NCBI GenBank assembly: GCA_022494885.1
Contig: JAGVSM010004546.1
Span: 1-64,000, forward strand
Direction: 5' to 3'
From: Micrasema longulum
Lineage: Eukaryota > Arthropoda > Insecta > Trichoptera > Brachycentridae
Length of the DNA: 64,000 bases
In this document: positions 30,901 through 42,900 of the stretch, piece after piece
How positions within the stretch are numbered: the stretch's first letter is position 1
How the letters are laid out: each line of letters begins with the position of its first letter
Translations under genes and position numbers: made by a program
The notes under the pieces: model-generated
What the model was told of the DNA's origin: nothing
Databases searched by the model: none
The model's input: only the letters and a program-made list of their open reading frames with translations

Positions 30901-33900
30901 TCTGTACTAAATTAAATGGAATGTGTAAAATTAGAATAGTCTCAAAAGCGAATAATCACAACAATCCATTTAAATTTACAATTGAATTAGTATTAAAAAG
31001 AAAAGAAAAACTATATTTTCCCCTCTTTGGTTGACAAAATCCATAGATATGTCTCATCTACAAATCAAAATGAACAATATAAATTCATAATAAAAAGGAA
31101 ACATTCCATTATAATAAATGAGGTTAGACCAGAGATAAACGTATGACATTGTTTCCAATATTATCAGAATTGAGTAGCTAATTAGAATAATCTCCTGTGT
31201 GGTACAATATTATCACCCAAACACATAAGTATTCTGATTTTGTTCATACAAATAGTTTGTTCCACATGTGTCTTTAGACATCAATATGTCATATTTTAAT
31301 ATGTTGAAGATTTTCACCATATTTGTAGCATTTTCCAAGACTTTATATTGCATTTGAATGTAAAATATTAGTAAGAGGCACACTGCCATTTGCTATGCTA
31401 ACTTATTATCAAATAAATAGGTAAGAATCTCTGTATAAGTACAATTTATAACTCGAGTGACTTTGATACGAAATATCAATTTAAAAATTAATCAAACTTT
31501 GAATACAAATAAAATAAAGGAATTTGGTATACATTTTTTGTATTATCATCATGTTAAACTCCGTGTTACAACTGTATTTAGCAGTCCATCAAATTTTTAG
31601 AAAAGCTCATAAAATTATTTAAAAAAACGGTATATGTATGCTATTATTATTATAATAAGGGCTTAACTACATGGTTCAATTATATAGGTCCAATCAAAAA
31701 AATTGTTACATTAAAACTGACCGGATAAATGTGCCATGTCTATGAGTGTATAACATTTTTTAAATTCGTAACAGTTGACATTCGCCCGCAAAATACGGTG
31801 CTTCTTTTTAGTATCGCCAACCCTTTGATCACAGAAACGTGGAGCAAATAAGACATATGGCAATATCAAGAAACTTCTACAAAAATCAAAATATTTCTAT
31901 AAAACTCTATAACATGATTTTTAAGCGTCTCACCCTCCTCCAAATGACAGTTTTCCACTTCCGATGACTCCCCATCCTCCAAATAAACCTACTAATAATG
32001 CTAAGTATGGCTATATTGTCCATTTTCTGCCGCAGTACGTCTCAGTTATATAAAAATAAGTCAATAAAATGAGGTGATCACGGCGGCTAGACAACGGCGC
32101 TGCTTTTTTGAAATCGAGGTCTCCGGTCACCATTAAGATGGCCGTCTTGATATGCTCACCGCATCATGACATATCACGGCCGCTAGATAATGGCATTGCT
32201 GTCTTAGGAAACCATAGCTTTCGTGACACTTCACTATTTTATTTCTACACTAATATTTTACATACATGTATATTTTTAACATTTATTTTATTATGTACCT
32301 GTACAGTGTTCTGATGTCATGACAGCTTTAAGATATAAAAAGCGGCATACTTTGCTTGCTTTTTTCTTTTACCAAGCGCATGTTTTTTCACGGTTTGCGT
32401 GTACGTATTTTATATTAAAAATGATAATAAGGTTTAGTTTGCATGCAAAAATCCTTCAGGGCCGATCATCGCCCTCAAAGTATTCGCACAAGTCTTTGCC
32501 TCAATTTTTATTTGTAACATTGAAAGTTTAAAAGTAGTTTCAAGGTTGTTTTCATTGATATTATGTAAACTAGCTAATCTAACTCAATTTGTAACAACTG
32601 AGTTACAAAATTGTATATAAACTATAGTTATTATTAAAAATTAAATGGGATTTTTCACACATTCTATGCAAAATAGGCTGAAAGTAAATTTATTATGGAA
32701 ATACAAGATAAGTAATACTTGTGCCCACAAATTAAGAATAACCGGTGACTGGTATCTTTATTATAAAAATAATAACAGGAGATCCACAAGATTTAATTTG
32801 AACTGGTTAAAATAACATTGCGTAATCCATTAATTTCATTTCATCATTTCCTTTCCGCACCTAAGTTCAGTTCAAAGGGGACTGGATTGGTACACCAACC
32901 GCAGCGCATCTTGATCATTTTTGTTACACGAAGGTAAGACGATCAGTCTTATGCTTCAGGTGCCAGTCCTAGGAATATATATATATTTTTTAAATTTACA
33001 AATATTCTTGTGTAAAACACCTTTATAAATAAATATTTTATGTCAACTATGTCAGGAATTGATCCCGAGACCTCTTGCGTGGTAGGCAAACGCACTGACC
33101 ATTTGACTCAATCTATTTACTTTATAAAAAGGTCGTTCATACAAAAATAACTCAATTCAATTTCTATTAGTTAAACTTTAATTCTTTTAAAGATGCCAGT
33201 CTTGAACTTGTCGCAATTTTTTTTATATTTAATATCACTCGTCCTTTATTTGTATATAAATCACATTTTTTATATTTATTTGATTTTATATTACACATTT
33301 TTTCAACAGACAAAAATTCCAACTCCATGGGACCAAAAGTCCTGTGTTGCAAATGTTATATAGGATCAGAAACATAATAATTTAAAAAAATAAATACATT
33401 AACATAATACAACAGAGATGAAGAATATTTAAGAGAAGGTAATATGGAAGTCTAGGCATCTACAGGGCTTATGACCTGTCAATGGCTGGTTTAAGTGGCC
33501 ACTTTACACACTGTGTAACATTCACCATTCTGCCTATATTTGAACATCTATATTCCTTCAATTCTTTCATCTGTTGATGTTTGTGAAGTTAAAGAGCTGA
33601 AACCTTTATTTATTATTAACCCTTGCCTATATTTGTAATATAGATGTTCAAATATAGGCAGAACGGTGAATGTTACACAGTGTGTAAAGTGGCCACTTAA
33701 ACCAGCCATTGACAGGTCATAAGCCCTGTAGATGCCCAGACTTCCATATTACCTTCTCTTAAATGTTCTTCATCTCTTTTGTAATATGTTTATATAAACA
33801 GCTCCCCAGGGAGTTGAATTCAGTCCTTGTCTACAAAAATTTGGACAAACTCAAAATATTGTACATAAATATATGGCACATCAATACAGTAAACAGCAAA

Positions 33901-36900
33901 CTCAAATACTTAGTTTACATTTAATAAAACGCGAGAGAAAAAAAAATTCTTATTAAGAATTTTCACTAACAACCTTGAAATAAAAAACCGTACGTAACCT
34001 TTGTAAAAAAAAATCTTGCATTGCCGTTTGTGAACTGTAGTTGTTTACTCACTGATATATTTTTTTTGTGTTTTTAGAGTGTGTAGTAAATAATCGTATG
34101 TTAGCATTTCTTTCAGACATTTCGGAAATTAGTTTAAATCATCTAGACTGTTGTATGTATATGTGTGTGTGTGTAGTGTTTTTGTTAAACATGGTGTTTC
34201 TATTTAAACGCATTATATTGAAGTGGGTGGCATAGAAAACGATTGATAATCAATATGTATTTATTATATATACGGCCCTGTACAAAATTTATGTACATTA
34301 GTTGGCTTATTGCTTATGACCTGTCATCGGTACAGAAAATAATATGTAGTTTAGATTGTTGTACAAAAAAATTACTTAACTAATGTTTATTAAATACAAT
34401 AATAATTTCAACAAAAATTGTTGTTAATTCAGACTCTCTCTGATGACACTCTATCTACCTATATAAATTACAATATTTGAGTTTGTCCAAACGTTTGTAA
34501 ACAAAAGACTGGATTTCACCATCTCGGGAGTCATTAAGATTAAAAAATTACAACAGGGATGGAGAATACCTCAACTAAGGGAATATGGAAGTCTAGGCAT
34601 TTACAGGATAAACTCAAATATTGTAATGAAACCAACTGGTCCAAGAAGAAGTTTAAAAATTGAAAAATTGCTTTTAGGCGTTGCCTAGTACGTGAAATAA
34701 TTCAGTCAGATGAATCTCTTTACAACAATAAAGGTTTCAGCTCTTTAACTTCACTAAAATCAACAAATTGAAAAATTTAAGAAATATGGATGTTTAAACA
34801 TAGGCAAAATGGTGAATGTTACACAGTGTGTAAAGTGGCCACTTAAACCAGCCAATGACAGGTCATAAGCCATGTAAATGCCTAGACTTCCATATTCCCT
34901 TATTTGAGGTATTCTTAATCCCTGTTGTAATTTGTTAACCTATATAAATGTTTGTTTTTAATGAAAACCATCGCCATCCCACGAAACAATGCGATTGACC
35001 CAGCATCCCTAATCTCTTTCAGCAACTCATTAAACATCCTTAGTCCTTTATGGTACAGATTGTTATGAGTTGCCCTGATTCTTGTTTTTGGTAGTCTGAA
35101 ACATTCACCTCCCCTCGTAGGATAGCAATTAACTTTAAAAATGTAAATTCATTTCATTTTCAAGAATATAGACCGTCCAAATAATAATGCAGTAAAAACA
35201 TCAACGGATGTCACCCAAGTTGCCGCAGCAAATAATATGAAGTGATTTTTTTATTATCCCAGTTGTAAAAATTGTAGACATGGAAAGTTCAAATACTAGA
35301 CAGAATAGTGAATAGTGTAATGAAAGTTACACAGTGTGAGAAGTGATCGCTTAAATCAGCCGATGACATTTCATACTTAATTAAAGTAATGAAAAAAAGT
35401 TAATTAGTCTCAAAATACATTCCTATTTTAGATCCAGCGTAAGAACAACCTGCGTCCACGCATGTCCTGCCTCCTTTGCCTTTGATTTATTAACTTAACA
35501 CATTTAATCCCGATTAATCAATTGAATGAAATTAATTCATTAATTTTATTTCTATTTTAATTTTAATAATCTACTCGCAATAAAAACATGATAACAATTT
35601 ATACATTTAATGATGGTGATAATAAGAATAGTATTAGAATATAAATGTTGCATTTTATGTGGCATCAGATTTATCGAATCGTTTATGGAATTGATCCACA
35701 ATTGAAAATATCATTGCCATTAAAAAAAAAAACTAATCTTCCTCAAATGACCGAATGATTTGGCGATTTAACTTCGCCAGTTCTCGAATATCGAAACAAA
35801 GTATATTTTACGGAATGCACCCCAATACCAGTCTGCTCAGAAATCGTGTGAATGGCACAAGTTTGCGAGATATCAGGGTTGTCAGACATTAAAAATAATA
35901 TATATTTATAATCATAGTGCATTGAGGTTTGTGTACCACCTATAAAAATTAATAAAATGAATCAACACCAACATTCCGTTCATTTATATAGTACCTACAG
36001 TATCTACATCATTCATTTATAAAATGCATTATTGTTACGATTCGAATGCTTATCTGTCCTCTTTTGTTCGTTACAATTTGTGACAGCGAATTTGAACATC
36101 CATTTCATCTCAGGGTCTAAATGGGTTAAGATTTTGTAAAGCAAACGCCTCGCTAGACAGTCTACGAGTTACTGATGTACTTGTACAAGTATAGACGCCG
36201 TAGCCATGGGCACTGCGGGTGAAGAAAATGTAGGGGGAAGAGGTATGCGCAGGACGAACCTAATTTCGTACTGTAGCAGGTCGTTCTTACGCTGGATCTA
36301 GAATAGAGATCCATATTCCCTTTTCAAAAAAGTTTCCTATCTATTCAAATTATAGCTGTCAATCTTCATAAACTCCTCCACTGTTTACGAGGAATCGAAC
36401 ATACTTAAAATATTGTAAATTTAATTTACCTTAAACTTGTAATAAAAAAATACATTATTGTGGTAGCTGCGTAAGGTTCTGTGTCAAATTTAATCCAACT
36501 TTACAAAAAAACGTACCCATTTTGCTCCATCTCCTCGGCTGCTTATATAACTTTAATATTACAATTCATTATTTGCAGGCGCCGCGGCGCAGTCGGTTAG
36601 ACGGCCAACTGTGAAACTGGCGTTGATGAAAAAAATCCAAGAAAGATTTTTTTCTCAATTAGTCTGGGTGTTGTGGTGTATTTTTAACTACCTCCTTCCA
36701 TATCCCCTCTATCTCCCACCTGCTGACAAGCCTCAAAATAGAGGCTTAGCAGGTTGTTCCTTTAAGAACAAAAAAAAAACATGTTTTCTCCTTGCATCAC
36801 CTTACAGTCCTAGCCTCAAACGCCTTGAATATTTCGGACTCCACCATAAAGTTTTTAAATAGATTTGAAATATTAAAAACTAGTGTCACTCACTGGATTA

Positions 36901-39900
36901 TTCAGAATGCGTAAGTCTAAATCTAAATAATTATTCGTGTAAGTCCCGACTTAGCACAAATTTTACTTCTAGCTGGGACATTAATATTAAAGCATAATTA
37001 TGTATTATTAAAGAGTTTTGAAAACAATAAATTTTGTCCCAGATTAAAGTTCGTGGTAGCATGGGTCAGAAAATGGTACAAGATCACAGAATAGTTCTTG
37101 TGCCAAATCTTGGGACATTTTATTTGCTGTTTTACACTGGGCGGTTTCTGTGACTAAAAATTGCGGATAAGCATGCGCAATACGTCTGGATGTTTTCAGC
37201 ACCATGATGGACAGGCAGTTTCGCAGTCGACTCTTGCGACTACTGACAACTAACTATATATTATTCTGCGATCAACATCAGGTTTCTTAAATAGCATGAA
37301 TTGTGAACCTTATTGCAAATCAGAATTTCCAGAAAAGAGTGCAGTGCAACAAATTAAACTGAGGATAAATAAAGTGACGCAAGCCACAACAAATACGCGC
37401 TGACAGTTGAAGTTGTAACAAATACGTGCAGGTCTTGTTTCAAATACTTGTTGAAAAATAGGATTTCACCCAATTTGTGTATTACACAACACAATGTTGA
37501 TTGGGTCAAATCTTGCACAAAATCTCGTACCATTTTCTAAACACTCAAATACGAGCTTAATACTATGATTAGTTTTTAAAGTAAATATTATGTTCTGTTG
37601 CAATTTATTTCATTAGATTGGTCAGGATGGTCGCATAGACCAAATCACGATTTTTTGACATTTGACCGATTGCAGTTACCACGATGATGATTGGTTTTGG
37701 TTTATTGCTGCGTTCCCCCTTAGATGGTCAACTGAATCCCTACTTGTTCTTTGCAGCAGAAAATGTATTGCCCCATCAAGATATCTCTAGACCGTTATGG
37801 GTGTAAGCTGGACCCGTTCTGCTGGTGTTGCCACCGGGAAAATGCCTCCCTTCACTGTTCCAACTGTCCCCGCTCCTACCACCAGAAGTGCCTCCCTTCT
37901 AGCAACAAGGGACCCAATTCTGACAATCCGTGGGCTTGCCACGAATGTGTCATCGCCATGAACACATCAGACACGAGCAAAAGGTTAGTTCTTTACTGAT
38001 ATTTTTTAAAAATGCATTTATTTTACTTAAACGCCGTAACAGTTTTTACAAAATAGTACAATTAATATATGGGGAAAGAAAATATGATAAAAACTGAAAT
38101 ATTTAAAATAAACAATGAAAGTAATTGTGTGAATGTGAACTCAAGTTGAATATAATTATTATGTTATTCTTGTAAATGGGGGTCAGCGACAATAAAGCTC
38201 CTGACGTCACTGCGATGGAAGGAGTTGGAAGATGCCTATATCTGACAGTGGAGAGAGGAAGGCTAGAGAAGATCTCTGTAAAATACCCGAGAGTTTCCCA
38301 TTTTCACCACAATGAAAATTACAATGCTTTGTGTGAAATAGAGCACCAAATGTGTTATTTCCACTCGACAACGACTCTTAGGTAAAATTCCTGAAAAAAG
38401 AAACTATGAAAAATGGTCTGCCTCAGGGTGTACTTATTAATGTGTTCACCGACCATGCCTGAGGTCTCGGGCTCGATTCCTGGCCGTAAAGTGTCAATTC
38501 AATAAGTTGTTTAACACATACGCAATTATGCCGTCTGAAGCGGTCAAAATCGTGTCTCATTTAGGAAATGACAGCTATAGCCGTCTTTCCAAAAGACATG
38601 TATTGAAATGACGGCTTCATGAAACTGCTGTAATTATATGACTAGAGGAGATATTGTGTCCCTATAAAAAACAGTCAGCAACAAAAATGTCACAGTATGT
38701 TAATCAAATAAGATTTACTTCAAATCATCGATTGAACGTAGTTATGCAGAAAGCATAGAAAAGTAAAACTGAGATAATAGCACTTTTGTGAAAAGAGTGA
38801 ATAATCAAATCTACACAACGGTAGGAATATTTTTTACTATGACAAATGTTAAATAATCCATAGATTTTTTTTTTATGATACAAAATTTGTGTATTTTACC
38901 AGTTTTTATGATTTTTAAAGTCTGGTTGTCCACGTAACCTAAGATGTGCATTTTGCTGAAAACAGCCAGCCCTAGTAAAACTCTGATGTAAGTTGTGTCA
39001 TTATGTATTGAACGTATATTGTTTTTATTTATATTAGGGTACTTAATTGTAGAGAACCGCTTAATTAACTTGTTATAATAACTTTAAAAATAATTTAAAG
39101 GAATTTTGGTGATTTTTTAAAGTCGCTGATCACACAACCTAAAATGTGCATTTTGTAGAAACCAGCCAGATCCAATATTGATTAATACCTCTTTCAAACT
39201 TTGAATGTATGAGGTGACATTCTGTATAAAAATGGGTCAAAACGTAAAACTACTTATTTATGAGTAGTTTAATCGCCTTCTGTTTGATGCTCGTATGCGG
39301 TTTCTGGACTATTCTTAATTCTATGAATTGACCGCACTGCGCCCGATAACACCAATTTCTCATTTTCAAAATTTTTTGGACTGGCAATTACGTTCAATTA
39401 TAATCCAATCGGAAGTGAAATATTTTAAAAAAATAGTTATGATGTTTGTCCCCATAGGTGGGGTCTTATGAGAAACAGTGTCCGTGAACATGTTAATTTC
39501 GACACAAGGATTAAATATTTTCAGACCATCATTTTCTTTTATACGGTTTTAGGAGTAATGATTTGTTGGAACAACTGAACATTTGATTTGGCAACAGTGC
39601 GATGTTCACAGACATTAAATTATTCTGTGCAAAATGAGTTAGCTTTCAATGTGTAAGTGAGAGGTCACATACACTCTCCTATGTGTGATAGTATGAGTCA
39701 GGTGATTTTGCAACGTTGCCAATTTTATGCAGATACTTTCTCTAGCTGAGATAATCCAACAGCCGTTTTGTGCATAGGAATGATGATCTTAATATAAAAC
39801 ATTATGCTCTAATTAATTCATTTAAATAATTATATTTTGATTACGGTTTTATTATATTTTATAAAATAACCAAGAAACAAACAAACCATTTGAAAGATAT

Positions 39901-42900
39901 CTTATGCTATAAATGTTTATTTTATAAATAATGTAAGTAATGAGGGAGCTTTTTTTTTTTTAATTGCTTTTCTTTTCAACTAAGGCAGAACATTTTTAAT
40001 TTTCACATTATTTTGATACCACTATGATCTTTTAAAGATTCAGATTTTTTAGATCCCCGTTTATTTTTTTTCCCCTTAATTGTCATCCACATTTGGTGGT
40101 ACTTAGGGCGCTATATTGGAACACCAAATGCAACATATCTCGATTATCTGTTACATGAACGTAGGGTGATCAGTCTTACGCTTCAGGTATGATTCTAGCG
40201 ACAGTGAAATATTGCAGTATCAAACTACCTTTAATTATAATAATTTTTTTGGTCGAGTAAAGTGGCTAACAGTTTAAAGCCTATAATACCATATAAAACA
40301 ACAAAAAAAACGTATATTATTTTCATAGAATAATGTAGAAATAATCAACTTGGAAGGAAAAAATATCAAAATGAGATAGAAAAAAAAACTTATTTATTTA
40401 CGGACCTTGTCCATTTTAACAATTTATAGGGATAAATATAACAATGTAAGAACAGTTAAAAACAATAAAAAGAAGAAAAGAAGCATTGACAAATATAATG
40501 GACTATTTATTTAGTGCTCGTTTAAATCGTTGTAAACCTAAACCAAAAAAGTCCAGATCTCGTCTTTAGTCAACTATATGACAAAGACGAGTCATTGGAG
40601 AATTCAGGCCATAGTTTGTTCTATGATGATCGATGAACAATACTTCATTGTTTCTCAACCTACGAGTCGGAATATGGAATTTTACCTGTCCCAGTAATGA
40701 GATGGCACATCGATTATACCATTTAGTATGCCGAACATATATATTTATTTTATTTATTTATTCATATTTTTTCGCTTACAAACTATAATTAATAATAAAA
40801 ATAATGTGACCTCACTGGGGTTTCCCGTGCCGAGGACACTTAACAATTTAGTTTTTTTTAATTACATTTGAGAATAAACAAAGAAGACTCACTTAAAAAA
40901 AAACATAATTAACAAATATTCAGACAGTTTTAAAAACAAGGTATTTATATACATCTATATTATTTATATTACAAAACACACAATGAAAACAACAAAAACC
41001 TAACATAAGCCATACAGTTGTGGAGCAGTTGATTCAGCATTGGTATGGGCGAATGAGACAATCCATTTTACTTCTACCTAGCTCCACTATCCATTTTTTT
41101 ATTGCCTTTTTAAACATTTTCTCATTACTAATTGCTTTAATAGATAGTGGAAGTAGGTTATAGATTTTAATTGAATAATACTCAAAATCCCTTTGTCTGA
41201 AAGTGGTATTAGTTTGTATTTGTTTAAGTTGTTTATGTGTTGAGGATCTAGTGATTATATTATTTGTATGTGATGTATTGTGGGGGTTATGTCTTTCATT
41301 TGAGTAAGAGTAGTTTTGAATCTATAAGTGAGTATTGTTTTAGCGTATAATTGTTTTGGTGTCATAAGTTGTGATTTATGGAATATTTCTTCAGTAGATG
41401 TCTGTATCGGGACTCTGAGTATTATTTTAATGATGGATTTTTGTGCAACAAATACACTATTTAAAACTGTGTCACTCGCACCACCCCAACCGATTATACC
41501 GTACTCCAAAATTGATTGGCACAATGCAAAATAAATCTTTAAAAGTTCCTGTACATTAATTATATTTCGAATTGTTTTGAATATATACGTTAATTTCTTA
41601 AGTTTATATGGAGTCAATATTAGTTCTACGTTTTTGTAGACTAGAAATATTTAACATCGACTCCATATCAGCATATGAATAGTTACCTCTGTCTAGCCCA
41701 AGCATCCAACGCTACTTTTCGAATCAAGCGATGTAAATTATGTCCTTATGAGCGATTTCAGCATTATTATAGCATATTAGTAAAGTCACTAGATGTCCTG
41801 CTAACAAAACCTAAGAGTTTTAAAGACTTATTGACTTATCAATATGTTCCTTAAAAGTAAGTTTCAGTCCATAATAACTCCGAGGTCCTTAATAGACTTG
41901 ACTACTTCTAAATTGATATTTTAGATTTTGTAATCAAAGGAGATAGGTTTTTTACTCTATAAAATACATTATTGTACATTTTTTACTATTTAATGATATT
42001 AAATGTTGTTTATTAATTATTAATTAAATGAAATCCAGGGTCTACAGTATTCTATAGTTAAGCGAATTGTACCTGCAGAGATTTACGAACAAAGAAGTAA
42101 TAATGATCTCCTGTACAAAACAATCAAAACTCTGCCTGTTCGAGGACTACTGTGGCTTTGCATCATTTTGGAACAATTTCATAGTAATACATTCAAGTTT
42201 CCTCTCAAACATAACCATAATACACGCTTCACGTCTAATGATGGCTTGGTAGTACCAAAAGTATGTAATAAATATGGAAATAGAACTCTCAAATATTTAG
42301 TACCTAGAATTTTTAATTTATTACCAAAAGAACTTAAATTTAACTCACATTGTAACAAGAGCAAAATAAGAGAGTGGCTACTCGATCAAGAGTTTATATA
42401 TGAATAGTAGCTTAGGTGTAAATATTTTTTTTTTCATATATTTTCTTGTATTTAAAAAATAAATTTATATATTATTATTTGTATAAACATGTTTATTCTG
42501 ATCTTTCCGGCTGTTAATTTTTATATGTTATTCATTGTTTTTATAAATGTAAATAATATTATTAAGTCAGTATAAATATAATCTTCACCAACAAGCTACA
42601 AAAAGTGGCTTGGTGGGATTTTAGTTTTAGTAAAAATATAACAAAAGATTTTTTCTTTTAAATTGTAAAAATGTATAATTATGCTATTAAATCAAATAAA
42701 ATAAATTAAATAAATTAAATAAAAATGAGCAAAATGGTTATTCTGAGCAATCAACAATAACCCTTGGTGATCCAATCACAATAATTGAAATCAGAACTTT
42801 GTCATTTTTTTGTAATCGCAGAAATCACATTTTTTTTCTGAGATCCACTGGGTTGTGTTTGATCAGCTGACAAAGTTTCGGTTTTGTAATTATGAAATTT

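Larger units (their letters stand above)
29683..32221. mobile_element. 2.5-kb element with about 165-bp terminal inverted repeats
   Basis: 29683-29850 and 32056-32221 are inverted copies starting AAAGCTATGGTTTCCTAA. Each arm repeats a GCCGTTATCTAGCAGCC-type motif, and more copies lie inside at 30100-30150 (GACGGCCGTTAGATGACGG). No transposase is visible inside; a SINE S2 sits at 30456. No target duplication is evident, so it could be a non-autonomous element or two inverted copies. Confidence 0.6.
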
